Shown here piece after piece: positions 25,675 to 34,344 of a DNA stretch of 64,000 nucleotides. The notes under the pieces were generated by a model, which worked only from the letters and a program-made list of their open reading frames with translations, made no database searches and was not told the DNA's origin. The translations under genes and the position numbers were made by a program. Each line of letters starts with the position of its first letter. The first letter of the stretch is position 1. The stretch spans positions 310,001-374,000 of the forward strand of contig JBMYND010000002.1 in NCBI GenBank assembly GCA_049597955.1, written 5' to 3'. The stretch is from JAYPAN01 sp049597955. Its GTDB lineage: Bacteria; Pseudomonadota; Alphaproteobacteria; RS24.

Positions 25675-26679
25675 TTAACCCCATAGGGCCGGTTGTGGCG
25701 GGTGGATAATACCGTTTTTATAGACAAGGCCGTGCTCGCGGTCGCGTTCGAGCCAGAGCGGCCCGTCCAAATCAACATAATCAGCCAATTGGCCTACCAA
25801 ATGCGCCGGTGCCATGGACAGAGAAGTGGCAACCATACAGCCAACCATGATATTCAGCCCGTGGGCGCGCGCGGTGGCGGCCATGTGCAATGCTTCGGTC
25901 AGGCCACCGGTTTTGTCAATTTTGATATTGACCCAATCATAAAGCTCGGCCAGCGCCCCAATATCGGCACTTTCATGGGCGCTTTCATCGGCGCAAAAGG
26001 GCAGGTCAATGCCAGCCAGAGCGGCTTGCTGGGCCTGCGGCACGGGCTGTTCGAAAAAGCTGATATTGTAAGCGGCCAGCCGGTCGGCATAGCGCGCCAA
26101 TTCCTCAACCTGCCAGCCCTCATTGACATCGACAATCATTTCAGCATCCGGGCGCGCCTGTCGCAATTCGGACAATCGGGTCAAATCGGCGGCAAACCCG
26201 TCGCGCCCGCCCAATTTTATTTTCAGTAAAGGCCAGTCAGCCGCTTTGGCTGCGGCGCGCGCCATTTTGTCGGGCGCATCAATGACAATGGTCAATGCGG
26301 TGGTCAGGGCTTTGGGTTGTTGCATGCCAGCCAATTGCCACACGGTTTGGCCGCTTTGCTTGGCTTGCAAATCCCACAGGGCGCAATCAAGTGCCGCGCG
26401 CGCTGCCCCCGGCAATATGGCGTCGCCAAGCTGGGCCCGCGTCATACCGGCCTCAATTTGCGGTTGCAGGCTCTCAATCGCCGCCGAGACGGTTTCAATC
26501 GATTCCCCATAGCGGCGATAAGGCACTGCTTCGCCGCGTCCGCAAACACCGTTTTCGCTCAGCGTCACCCGCACCAATTCGGCGCTGATTTTACTGCCGC
26601 GCGCAATCTCAAAACGCCGTGCCAATGGCCAGCTTTCAATTTCGAGTATCATTTTGCGGGGTGATGCAGTGCTTGGCAT
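25675..26679 (-). CDS. Dipeptide epimerase (L-Ala-D/L-Glu epimerase type), enolase superfamily
   Basis: 334 residues from the preferred ATG, with AGGAAAC upstream; a GTG 30 bases earlier is possible. Catalytic elements in order: KIKLGG (acid/base Lys in KxK), DVNEGW, FEQPVPQ and CADES (metal ligands), and NIKIDKTGG with the second Lys. This pattern belongs to the muconate-lactonising-enzyme subgroup and fits Ala-Glu epimerases that help recycle murein peptides. Other N-acyl amino acid substrates are possible. It ends about 40 bases before the Fur box. Confidence 0.83.
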   Translation of the reverse strand: MPSTASPRKMILEIESWPLARRFEIARGSKISAELVRVTLSENGVCGRGEAVPYRRYGESIETVSAAIESLQPQIEAGMTRAQLGDAILPGAARAALDCALWDLQAKQSGQTVWQLAGMQQPKALTTALTIVIDAPDKMARAAAKAADWPLLKIKLGGRDGFAADLTRLSELRQARPDAEMIVDVNEGWQVEELARYADRLAAYNISFFEQPVPQAQQAALAGIDLPFCADESAHESADIGALAELYDWVNIKIDKTGGLTEALHMAATARAHGLNIMVGCMVATSLSMAPAHLVGQLADYVDLDGPLWLERDREHGLVYKNGIIHPPQPALWG

Positions 26680-26784
26680 GAATTGTTTCCTGTCTGTGGG
26701 CAGTGACACTATGACGCCAACTCGCCCTTGCCCTCAAGCGTAATTTCTTTATATATATTCGCCGAAACCTAAGGGGAGCGACCA

Positions 26785-27105
26785 ATGGCAAAAATTACAT
26801 ATATCGAACATGACGGCACACAGCATGTGCATGAAGGCGATGATGGCATGACAGTGATGGAAGTCGCCATTAAAAACGCCGTGCCAGGCATTGACGCGGA
26901 TTGCGGTGGTGCCTGCGCTTGTGCAACTTGTCATGTCTATGTTGATGAAAACTGGCTGGGCAAAGTCGGTGAGCGCACTGAAATGGAAGAAGATATGCTG
27001 GATTTCGCCTTTGAGGTTCAGGACAATTCGCGCCTTTCCTGCCAAATCAAAGTCAGCAATGATATTGACGGTCTGGTTGTTACCATGCCGGAAAAGCAGT
27101 TTTAA
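26785..27105 (+). CDS. 2Fe-2S ferredoxin, adrenodoxin type
   Basis: 106 residues. Cluster ligands follow the C-x5-C-x2-C...C pattern: Cys40, Cys46, Cys49 and Cys86; Cys44 is an extra cysteine inside the loop. Such ferredoxins serve iron-sulfur assembly or cytochrome P450 systems. GGGGAG precedes the ATG. A ferredoxin-NADP reductase gene lies 0.5 kb downstream on the same strand, a plausible redox partner. The stop overlaps the convergent chorismate mutase gene by 4 bases. Confidence 0.93.
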   Translation: MAKITYIEHDGTQHVHEGDDGMTVMEVAIKNAVPGIDADCGGACACATCHVYVDENWLGKVGERTEMEEDMLDFAFEVQDNSRLSCQIKVSNDIDGLVVTMPEKQF

Positions 27106-27413
27106 CGGCTGTCAAAAACCGATAATTCATAGGCGATGGAGCTTTCAATAAGCTGTCGCCAGACTGGCTCGGCAATCTCTGCCGCCAGCCCTTCCTGTTG
27201 CGCAGCGTCCAAAACAAGGCGCACCACTTCCTCAATCCGTGCCGGATCGCGCACTTGGTCGCGGCGCGGTTTGACCTGACCGGCCTGTGCTATCAATTTC
27301 TGGCGCTGTGCCAGCAGCCGCACCAAATCGCGGTCAAGCCGGTCAATTTGCGCGCGTATATTGGTCATTTCCGGGCAGGGAACCGGCGCTCTTTGCACTT
27401 CATCTGTCATCAT
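27102..27413 (-). CDS. Chorismate mutase, AroQ class
   Basis: About 103 residues, all-helical AroQ type. The arrangement RAQIDRLDRDLVRLLAQRQKL, a Lys in GQVK, the segment RDPARIEEV and a final helix WRQLIESSIAYE match the catalytic helices of chorismate mutases that make prephenate for Phe/Tyr. The start is uncertain: ATG at 27413 has AGGA 6 nt upstream, and an in-frame ATG at 27437 has GGAGAG at longer distance. The family can also include isochorismate-pyruvate lyases. Confidence 0.8.
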   Translation of the reverse strand: MMTDEVQRAPVPCPEMTNIRAQIDRLDRDLVRLLAQRQKLIAQAGQVKPRRDQVRDPARIEEVVRLVLDAAQQEGLAAEIAEPVWRQLIESSIAYELSVFDSR

Positions 27414-27586
27414 TGCGTGTCCTGAGTTTTGCCCCATGGGCGATGGTCTCTCCTATCCGATAATCGCAACCCTGCCCAGCATGAAAGCTGCGGCAAAAGG
27501 CTGCAAAAGATTTAGATGTGACAAATTATATATTGCCAAGGAAGGCATAAACGCCTATTAACCGCATATCAAATGTTAAATTATTT

Positions 27587-27611
27587 AATATACATAAAAA
27601 ATATGTATATT
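27587..27611. promoter_or_regulatory. AT-only 10-bp inverted repeat upstream of the ferredoxin-NADP reductase gene
   Basis: AATATACATA and TATGTATATT form a perfect 10-bp inverted repeat around AAAAA, 20 bases before the start codon. It probably overlaps the promoter and looks like an operator rather than a terminator. The binding protein is unknown. Confidence 0.5.
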
Positions 27612-27631
27612 ACGCCTGACGGGAGATGCCC

Positions 27632-28711
27632 ATGTCGCAAGAAAAACTGTCACAGGAAGTGGTGTCACAAGACGTGATTGAGACAGATGTTGTCATTATT
27701 GGCGCCGGGCCGGTCGGTCTTTTTGCCATTTTCGAGCTTGGCCTTCTCGATATGAAAGCCCATGTGATTGACATTCTTGACAAGCCGGGCGGCCAATGCG
27801 CCGAGCTTTATCCCGAAAAGCCGATTTATGACATTCCCGGCATGCCGGAAGTCTCCGGTCAGCAATTGACCGACCAGCTTATGCAGCAGGCCGAGCCATT
27901 TGGGCCGGTCTTTCATTTCAACCGCATGGTGACTCAGCTTGAAAAACTTGATGAGCTGAAATGGCGGGTGACAACCGACGAAAATGATGTGTTCATTTGC
28001 AAAGTGGTGGTGGTCGCTGCCGGTGGTGGCAGCTTCCAGCCGAAAAAGCCGCCCATTCCGGGCATTGAGGCATTTGAACAGGCCGACAGCAGCAATGGAC
28101 GCGGCGTGCATTATGCGGTGCGCAAAATGGAGGCGTTTCGCGGCCGCGATATTTTGATTTCCGGCGGTGGCGACAGCGCGCTGGACTGGGTGCTGAATCT
28201 GCAACCAATTGCCAACAGCATGACTTTGGTGCATCGGCGCGATGATTTCCGCGCCGCGCCAGACAGTGTCAATAAAATGCGCGCATTGGTCGCCGAAGGC
28301 AAAATGAACCTGCATATTGGCCAGATAAGCGAATTAACCGGCGCGGATAGTGTGCTGGACGGAGCGGTGCTGAAGCAAAAGGAAGGCGAGCCGCTATCCT
28401 TGGCGTGCGACAGTTTTCTGCCATTTTTCGGCCTGACCATGAAACTTGGCCCGATTGCCGATTGGGGTCTCAATCTGAATGAAAATCTGATTGAAGTGGA
28501 TACGGAAAAATTCGCCACGGATACGGATGGCATTTATGCAATTGGCGACATCAATACTTATCCAGGCAAGTTGAAGCTGATTTTGAGCGGTTTCCATGAA
28601 GCGGCCTTGATGGCGCATCACGCTTTCAAGCGCGTCTATCCCGACCAGAAATTGACTTTCCAATACACAACATCCAGCACCAGCCTGCAGAAAAAACTCG
28701 GCGTTCAATAG
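27632..28711 (+). CDS. Ferredoxin--NADP reductase, thioredoxin-reductase-like type
   Basis: 359 residues. FAD motif GAGPVG near the N-terminus, then the YPEKPIYDIPG segment conserved in this FNR type, an NADP motif in ISGGGDSALDW, and an FAD-binding GIYAIGDINTYPGK near the C-terminus. The CxxC of true thioredoxin reductases is absent. It would reduce ferredoxins or flavodoxins with NADPH. GGGAG lies just before the second in-frame ATG, chosen as the start. The strong inverted repeat upstream suggests dedicated regulation. Confidence 0.92.
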   Translation: MSQEKLSQEVVSQDVIETDVVIIGAGPVGLFAIFELGLLDMKAHVIDILDKPGGQCAELYPEKPIYDIPGMPEVSGQQLTDQLMQQAEPFGPVFHFNRMVTQLEKLDELKWRVTTDENDVFICKVVVVAAGGGSFQPKKPPIPGIEAFEQADSSNGRGVHYAVRKMEAFRGRDILISGGGDSALDWVLNLQPIANSMTLVHRRDDFRAAPDSVNKMRALVAEGKMNLHIGQISELTGADSVLDGAVLKQKEGEPLSLACDSFLPFFGLTMKLGPIADWGLNLNENLIEVDTEKFATDTDGIYAIGDINTYPGKLKLILSGFHEAALMAHHAFKRVYPDQKLTFQYTTSSTSLQKKLGVQ

Positions 28712-28723
28712 CGATTTGGCTGC

Positions 28724-29284
28724 CTATTCATCCCAGCCAGCATGGGCCATGCCCTGGCGCACATAATCATAGCCGGTAGCCAGTGTCAGCAGGGCGGCCA
28801 GCCAGAGCAGGGCCAGCCCGATAATATGCGCCCCCGGCAGCAAAGCGTCGCCCGCCTCGCCGGACAGTAAAAAGCCAATGGCAATCATCTGGATAGTGGT
28901 TTTATATTTGGCCAGCGTGGAGACCGGCAGGGTGACATGCAATTCCATCAAATATTCGCGCAAACCTGAGACCAGAATTTCGCGGCACAGAATGACAATC
29001 GCCGCCAATAGATGAAATCCGTCAATGACCTGCCCGCCAGCCAGCAATAAAAGGCAGGTCGCCACCATCAGCTTGTCGGCAATCGGGTCAAGCATCCGGC
29101 CAAAGCCTGATTGCACATTGAGTTTGCGGGCCAGCCAGCCATCAAAAAAATCGGTAATCGCGGCCAGCGAAAAAATCGCCACGGCCAGCCAGTCGCCAAA
29201 AGGCCCTTTAAGGGCAAAGGCCAATATCAGCGCCGGGATAAGCACAATGCGGCCCAATGTCAGAAAATTCGGAAGATGTCGCAC
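28724..29284 (-). CDS. pgsA: CDP-diacylglycerol--glycerol-3-phosphate 3-phosphatidyltransferase
   Basis: 186-residue membrane enzyme that makes phosphatidylglycerophosphate. The CDP-alcohol phosphotransferase motif D-G-x2-A-R-x8-G-x3-D-x3-D is present (DGWLARK ... GRMLDPIAD). Multiple hydrophobic helices. It starts at GTG with AAGGAGG 5 nt upstream. It follows uvrC by 54 bases, an arrangement common in proteobacteria. Confidence 0.93.
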   Translation of the reverse strand: MRHLPNFLTLGRIVLIPALILAFALKGPFGDWLAVAIFSLAAITDFFDGWLARKLNVQSGFGRMLDPIADKLMVATCLLLLAGGQVIDGFHLLAAIVILCREILVSGLREYLMELHVTLPVSTLAKYKTTIQMIAIGFLLSGEAGDALLPGAHIIGLALLWLAALLTLATGYDYVRQGMAHAGWDE

Positions 29285-29338
29285 ATTGCCTCCTTGGTGC
29301 CAAATGAATGGGCGCCGGATGAAATCGCGATTAGATTA

Positions 29339-31255
29339 TCAGGATTCCCGATTGTGGAAATGGTCGTAAATGCGTTGGGCGATTTTTGCGCTGATACCGT
29401 CCACTTTTTCCAATTCTGCCAATGACGCGCGCCCGACCGACCGCGCCGAGCCGAAATGATGCAATAATGCGCGTTTGCGCCCGGCACCAATACCATCAAT
29501 CATATCCAGCGGGTTTTTGCGAATATCGCTGCGCCGTTTGGCGCGGTGGCCGCCAATCGCAAAACGGTGTGCTTCATCGCGCAGATTTTGCAAATAATAG
29601 AGAACCGGCGAATTATGCGGCAGCATGAAATCATCCTTGTCGGCCATGAAAAACCTCTCGCGTCCGGCATCGCGATCGGGGCCTTTGGCGACACCGACAA
29701 GCGGAATATCGTCCAGCCCCAATTCTTGCATGACATCGCGCGCCACATTTAACTGGCCGCGCCCGCCATCGACCAGCACCAAATCCGGTCGGCTGCTGCG
29801 CGCGCCAGCCTCATTTGCCGATTCCGCGTCCAATTCGCGCGCCAGACGGCCATAGCGGCGGGTAAACACTTCGCGCATCATCGCATAATCATCGCCGGGT
29901 TTTGTGGCAGCATCTTTAATGTTGAATTTGCGATATTGATTTTTCAAAAACCCTTCCGGCCCGGCAACGACCATGCCGCCGAGCTGGTTGGTGCCTTGCA
30001 AATGGCTATTGTCGAAAATCTCAATCCGCTGCGGCGGGGCGTCCAAATCAAACGTGTCGGCCAATTCTTGCAACAGGCGACGCTGGCTGGCGCTTTCGGC
30101 CTGATGACGGGCAAGGGCTTCTTGGGCATTTTGCGCCGCATGGGTCAGCAGGGCGGCTTTGGCACCGCGCTGCGGGTGGCGGATATGAACGGCCTGCGCC
30201 ATTTGCACACTCAACGCCTCGGCCAGCAAAGCCTGTCCGGGCATGGCCTGATTGACCAATATCAGCTTGGGGGCGGGGCGATTGTCATAAAACTGGCCGA
30301 TAAAAGCCTCCAAAATCGCCGCATCTGCCTCATCCTTGTCATGGCGGGGAAAATAGGCGCGATTGCCGAGATTTTGGCCGGCACGGTAGAAAAACACTTG
30401 CACGCAGGCTTGCCCGCCAGCCTTGGCCAAGGCAATGACATCGGCCTCGGCAATGCCTTGCGGGTTAATGCCGCTTTCCTGCTGCACATAGGTCAGGGCG
30501 CGGATACGGTCGCGCGCCCGCGCCGCCCCTTCAAAGTCAAGCGCCTCGCTGGCGGCTTGCATTTTTTCGACAAGACGTTGCTGCACGGCGCGGCTTTGGC
30601 CTTTCAAAAAGGCGCGCGCCTCTTCCACCAGCGCGCCATAATCTGCTTCGGAGATTTCGCCAGTGCAGGGGGCGGCGCAGCGTTTGATTTGATAGAGCAG
30701 GCAGGGCCGGGTGCGGCTGTCATAAACACTGTCCGAGCAGGAGCGCAGCAAAAATGCACGTTGCAGCGTGTTCAGCGTGCGGTTGACCGCCCCGGCAGAA
30801 GCAAAAGGCCCGAAATAGTCACCGGCGCGTTTATGGCTGCCGCGATGTTTCAGCAATTGCGGCACGGCATGGTCTTCGGCCAGCAAAATATAGGGAAAGC
30901 TCTTATCGTCGCGCAGCAGCACATTATAGCGCGGCTTCAGTTTCTTAATCAGATTGGCTTCCAGCAGCAGCGCATCGGTTTCGGTTTCGGTGCGGATAAA
31001 CTCCATATCCGCTGTCGCCTCAATCATCCGCATAATGCGATTATTATGGCCAATCAATTTGGTATAGGCGCGCACACGGTTTTTGAGATTTTTGGCTTTG
31101 CCGACATATAACACATTGCCTTGCGCATCCATCATTCGATAGACGCCGGGGCCACCGGGCAGGGTGGCTGCCTTTTGCTCAATCAGGCGTGCGCCATGCT
31201 GTTTTTCATCGCTCGATTTGGCGGTTTGCAAATCGCTCTTGTGGTCATTGTCCAT
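29339..31255 (-). CDS. uvrC: Excinuclease ABC subunit C
   Basis: 638 residues. The N-terminal GIY-YIG nuclease (GGPGVYRM ... VLYVGKA, residues about 35-55), the central UVR helix pair, an RNase-H-like C-terminal nuclease domain with VLVDGGRGQLN, and terminal helix-hairpin-helix motifs (DMIDGIGAGRKRALL) are all present. It makes both incisions in nucleotide excision repair with UvrA and UvrB; uvrB lies about 3 kb away. No SOS box was seen upstream. Confidence 0.97.
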   Translation of the reverse strand: MDNDHKSDLQTAKSSDEKQHGARLIEQKAATLPGGPGVYRMMDAQGNVLYVGKAKNLKNRVRAYTKLIGHNNRIMRMIEATADMEFIRTETETDALLLEANLIKKLKPRYNVLLRDDKSFPYILLAEDHAVPQLLKHRGSHKRAGDYFGPFASAGAVNRTLNTLQRAFLLRSCSDSVYDSRTRPCLLYQIKRCAAPCTGEISEADYGALVEEARAFLKGQSRAVQQRLVEKMQAASEALDFEGAARARDRIRALTYVQQESGINPQGIAEADVIALAKAGGQACVQVFFYRAGQNLGNRAYFPRHDKDEADAAILEAFIGQFYDNRPAPKLILVNQAMPGQALLAEALSVQMAQAVHIRHPQRGAKAALLTHAAQNAQEALARHQAESASQRRLLQELADTFDLDAPPQRIEIFDNSHLQGTNQLGGMVVAGPEGFLKNQYRKFNIKDAATKPGDDYAMMREVFTRRYGRLARELDAESANEAGARSSRPDLVLVDGGRGQLNVARDVMQELGLDDIPLVGVAKGPDRDAGRERFFMADKDDFMLPHNSPVLYYLQNLRDEAHRFAIGGHRAKRRSDIRKNPLDMIDGIGAGRKRALLHHFGSARSVGRASLAELEKVDGISAKIAQRIYDHFHNRES

Positions 31256-31623
31256 ACTGACAATATACAGGCGATTTTGCCCCTTTCAGGGTAAAATTAT
31301 GGCAAAAAATTAACCCACGGCTTCTGTGGATAAGTCTGTGTGAAAAAAACCGATTTATCGGCCAAGTGATTGATTTTCAATGTTTCACTGCTCTTTGCCT
31401 AAAAATTGGGCAAAACAGTTAATACGTTGTTTTAATTATGTAAAATAAAAGCAAGAGGCGAAAAAAAATATTTTTTCAAGCCATTTTTAAGTCTTTACAA
31501 AATTGTCATTTTCTTGCAGGGGCGTGTGAAAAACTCGGTTGCGCGCCTGCCGTGACGATAAAAATGGCGGAATTCCGGCGCTGGCGTGACATTTTGTCCA
31601 TATTGGGACAATCCGGCGGCAAG
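31256..31623. other. AT-rich non-coding stretch with one perfect DnaA box
   Basis: About 370 bases without a convincing gene between uvrC and folB. It contains TGTGGATAA at 31325-31333, the reverse complement of the DnaA box TTATCCACA, an AT-rich tract around 31430-31490, and a small inverted repeat TTGTCC-atattg-GGACAA (31594-31611). It presumably holds the uvrC promoter. No tRNA, terminator or ORF of note is seen. Confidence 0.5.
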
Positions 31624-32034
31624 TCAGACGCGCTGCATGCGCTCGATTTCAACGCCGACAGAGGCGGCTTCAGCAATCGCTTGTGGCTTTTCAATACGCA
31701 AACGCAAACGATGAATGCGCTTGTCAGTGAGGATTTCCTCGGCAATGGTTTCGACCAATGTCTCCACCAAATCAACATGGCCGCGTTCAATGATGCGCGC
31801 CATGGTTTTGCTCAGTTTTTCATAGCAGACAACATCATCAATAGCCTCCGGCGTGCCATCGGGCAGTTCGCGCACGGCGGCACTCAGATTGACAAGGATT
31901 GGCTGGCTGGCCTCACGCTCATGCGGGTGAATGCCAATCCGCGCCTGCAATCGTAAATCGCGCACAAAAACATGCCGCAAGGCAAGCTGGGCGCTGGCAA
32001 AGGCGGGAAGGTCATCAAGTGCGTGCTGGTTCAT
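31624..32034 (-). CDS. folB: Dihydroneopterin aldolase
   Basis: 136 residues. The FolB pattern is visible: VFVRDLRLQARIGIHPHER at the N-terminus, a central LSKTMA region, TLVETIAEEIL with the substrate-binding Glu, and a Lys in RIEKPQAI. It cleaves dihydroneopterin to hydroxymethyl-dihydropterin in folate synthesis. AGGATTGC precedes the ATG. A pteridine-reductase-like SDR gene is next upstream on the same strand. Confidence 0.92.
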   Translation of the reverse strand: MNQHALDDLPAFASAQLALRHVFVRDLRLQARIGIHPHEREASQPILVNLSAAVRELPDGTPEAIDDVVCYEKLSKTMARIIERGHVDLVETLVETIAEEILTDKRIHRLRLRIEKPQAIAEAASVGVEIERMQRV

Positions 32035-32098
32035 GCAATCCTGTCCGGCAAAGGGTCACTGGCAAATCGGTCTGCCATGACATATCAGTTTTGCCCTT

Positions 32099-32128
32099 AA
32101 AGGAAAAGCCAAGAAAGGAAAAGCCAAG
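32099..32128. repeat. 15-bp direct tandem repeat
   Basis: AAAGGAAAAGCCAAG occurs twice in tandem in the non-coding gap between folB and the SDR gene. A related 13-bp repeat lies at the other end of the same gap. Confidence 0.85.
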
Positions 32129-32430
32129 AGTTTGGGCGCGCGCAAAGCGGGGCAAATCGGCGCACAAGGCGGGACGGGCAAGAACAAGAAAAAACCCGCC
32201 CCGCCGGAACGGAAAAAGAAGTCATCCGATCCAACAATGCCCGCAATGCCGATAGCAGGCAGTGACTTCAAAATTACAAAATTTCGGACTGTGAAAGCGG
32301 GAAATATCTCCAGCGCCTACGAAAATAGCCAAAAGACGCCTCCCGCCCAATACCCGAAAAATGCTGCGACTTGTCAAAACACCTTCTTTTTGCAGCCGGT
32401 AAAGCTTATGCGGTCAAATCCTGCTTTGCA

Positions 32431-32469
32431 AGAGGGAAAGGCGAGAGGGAAAGGCAAGAGGAAAAGCGG
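32431..32469. repeat. 13-bp tandem repeat, three copies
   Basis: AGAGGGAAAGGCG, AGAGGGAAAGGCA and AGAGGAAAAGCGG follow each other directly, ending 7 bases from the SDR stop codon. The unit resembles the 15-bp repeat at 32099. Confidence 0.85.
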
Positions 32470-32476
32470 GCCAGCA

Positions 32477-33265
32477 TTATTCGACAACTTGCGTGACATC
32501 CGGCGTTTGCCAGGCCAAATGCTGGCCGCCATCGACGGCAATCATTTGACCGGTCACGGCGCGCGCCGACAATAGATAATGGGCGGCAACGGCAATATCG
32601 GCCGGGTCGCCGCCATGGCCAAGCGGCACAAGGCGGGCCTGTTTGTCAAATTCGCTTTGCGCTTGGCGTGGATTGGGCAGGGTTGGCCCCGGGCCAATGG
32701 CATTGACGCGAATATGCTGTGGCGCCAGCGCCTGCGCGAAGCTTTGCGTCAATGTCCACAGACCGGTTTTGGAGACGGTATAGCTTGCAAAATCCGGTGT
32801 CAGCCGCCAAATGCGCTGGTCGATTATATTGATAATCGCACCATCGGCATCAGCGGCGGGCGGGGTTTGCCAATGCGGCTGATTCGCAAAATCGCGCATC
32901 AGCAGTGCTGGTGCGCGCAAATTTATGTTCAAATGTGCATCCCAGCTTTCCGGCGTGATTGTGTGGGCGGTGTCGCGTTCAAACAGCGACGCATTATTTA
33001 TCAGCGCGGTGATTGGCCCCAGCGCCTCTGCCGCCGCCGGCAGCAAGTCGGCCACCGCCTCGGCTGATTGCAAATCAGCCTGCAGTGTCACCGCCCTTTG
33101 GCCAAGACCGGCAATTTCCTGTGCGGCTGTGCGCGCATCCTCGGTCGAGCCCGCATAATGCACGGCAACCGACCAGCCTGCTTCGGCCAGCGACAAAGCC
33201 AGCGCGCGCCCAATCCGCTTGCCGGCGCCGGTAATCAGAACGTTTTTTGGTGCTGTTTCACCCAT
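32477..33265 (-). CDS. SDR oxidoreductase, pteridine-reductase/FolM-like
   Basis: 262 residues from MGETAPK. The nucleotide-binding motif reads TGAGKRIGRALA; the TGxxxR form is typical of pteridine reductases and FolM, which reduce dihydromonapterin or dihydrofolate with NADPH. The catalytic YxxxK is in YTVSKTG, and the NNAS-like motif is present (LINNASLFE). The position near folB supports a pterin role. No strong ribosome binding site precedes the chosen ATG, so the start is uncertain. A general SDR with another substrate is possible. Confidence 0.8.
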   Translation of the reverse strand: MGETAPKNVLITGAGKRIGRALALSLAEAGWSVAVHYAGSTEDARTAAQEIAGLGQRAVTLQADLQSAEAVADLLPAAAEALGPITALINNASLFERDTAHTITPESWDAHLNINLRAPALLMRDFANQPHWQTPPAADADGAIINIIDQRIWRLTPDFASYTVSKTGLWTLTQSFAQALAPQHIRVNAIGPGPTLPNPRQAQSEFDKQARLVPLGHGGDPADIAVAAHYLLSARAVTGQMIAVDGGQHLAWQTPDVTQVVE

Positions 33266-33347
33266 GCCCGTGATGTAGCAGTTTTTGAAATAATGACAAA
33301 CTGCTTTGCCTGAACCAAGCAATCGAACGGCAGATGACCAGTGCGCC

Positions 33348-33394
33348 GCTAACATTTTGTTAGCCTTGGCTGATGTAAATTGGCATCGATTTAC
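33348..33394. promoter_or_regulatory. Two adjacent inverted repeats in a divergent promoter region
   Basis: GCTAACA-ttt-TGTTAGC (33348-33364) and GTAAAT-tggcatcg-ATTTAC (33375-33394) lie between the SDR gene and the outer-membrane protein gene. Neither is followed by a T run, so operators are more likely than terminators. Confidence 0.4.
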
Positions 33395-33485
33395 AAACTT
33401 GCGAACAAAACACTTGGCAAAAGGGTTTTTAGCGGTTTACATAAGACACCTGCCTGACGGCTGAAAAACAACAAGGGAGGTTCCC

Positions 33486-34310
33486 ATGGCGTATCCGTCA
33501 CCAGAGTTGCGTGCGTATTCATGTAATTATCCAGACAGGCTTCGGCTTTTGCGAGGCTTTTTGCTCATTGGCTTTATGTCCGGCTTGCTTGTGGGTCTTG
33601 CCCCGCAAACCGCTTATGCTGACGGGGAAGAAGAGGAAAAGCCGTCCTTTGAGGGCTATGTGATTGATGACCCGCTCTATAATATTGAGCGAAAAGTTGA
33701 CACAATAGATGAGAAAGTTGACCGCCTTGACCGTAAGGCCGATGCGGCGGCTGACCAGCTTGAGGGCATTGAAGGCTTGATGACGGCAGAAAAGCCGGCA
33801 CCGAAAGGCTATCTTTTCGGCTCTGTCGGCATGGCGTTTTTCGATGTGTCGAAATCCGATATCAGCAGTGTGAATCCCAATTCAGAAATAGGCGTCACGC
33901 CGGATGGCGAGGATTTTATGGTTCGTGGCGGTTATGGTCACAAGCTGGGGCGCGGCTGGGCGGTTGAAGCGGCTTTGGCCGATTTGGGCTCCGCTGTCAA
34001 TGTGGTGCGGCTGGATTCTGCCGCTTTGCGCAATGATGGCGGACGTCGGAAAGTTGATTTGGACTATAATCAAGTATTTGAACTTGGCCTTGTCCATAAA
34101 TTCAACCTGTCGCTGTCGGGTATTTCACCGAGCCTGCGTGTCGGCATTTTCGCCCATGACGGCGATATTCATGACGATACGGCAATGACATTTGGCGCTG
34201 GCGCCAATTACGGGCCATTGCGGTTGGAATATCAGATTTATGATTTCAGCCCGCGCGATGTCGAAACCCTGTCGGTCACTTATATGCTGCCTTTCAGCTT
34301 TTCACGCTGA
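33486..34310 (+). CDS. Outer-membrane beta-barrel protein with coiled-coil linker
   Basis: 274 residues. A signal peptide (FLLIGFMSGLLVGLAPQTAYA) is followed by an acidic patch (DGEEEEK), then a heptad-like stretch KVDTIDEKVDRLDRKADAAADQ (quoted in part: KVDRLDRKADAAADQ), then alternating beta strands from about residue 107 ending in Phe-Ser-Arg, typical of an OmpA-type small barrel. AAGGGAGG lies before the ATG. Not matched to a named porin; role unknown, possibly structural or in envelope stability. Confidence 0.72.
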   Translation: MAYPSPELRAYSCNYPDRLRLLRGFLLIGFMSGLLVGLAPQTAYADGEEEEKPSFEGYVIDDPLYNIERKVDTIDEKVDRLDRKADAAADQLEGIEGLMTAEKPAPKGYLFGSVGMAFFDVSKSDISSVNPNSEIGVTPDGEDFMVRGGYGHKLGRGWAVEAALADLGSAVNVVRLDSAALRNDGGRRKVDLDYNQVFELGLVHKFNLSLSGISPSLRVGIFAHDGDIHDDTAMTFGAGANYGPLRLEYQIYDFSPRDVETLSVTYMLPFSFSR

Positions 34311-34344
34311 CGCTTGGATTGCGGGCCTCAAGGGTTCGTTCTTA

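Larger units (their letters stand above)
32035..32476. other. Non-coding gap between folB and SDR with repeats and a hairpin
   Basis: About 440 bases without a supported gene. Contents: the 15-bp tandem repeat at 32099-32128, an imperfect hairpin at 32169-32204 (GCGGGACGGG against CCCGCCCCGC, one mismatch, 16-nt A-rich loop), and the 13-bp triplicate at 32431-32469. The short open frames here have no ribosome sites and odd Lys/Pro-rich composition, so they were not called. Confidence 0.5.

Noticed and set aside
31256..31623. Chromosome replication origin
   Set aside because: Only one DnaA box, no neighbouring replication gene and no sign of an array.
32132..32575. 147-codon frame in the folB-SDR gap running into the SDR gene antisense
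   Set aside because: TTG start, no ribosome site, Lys/Pro-rich composition produced by tandem repeats.
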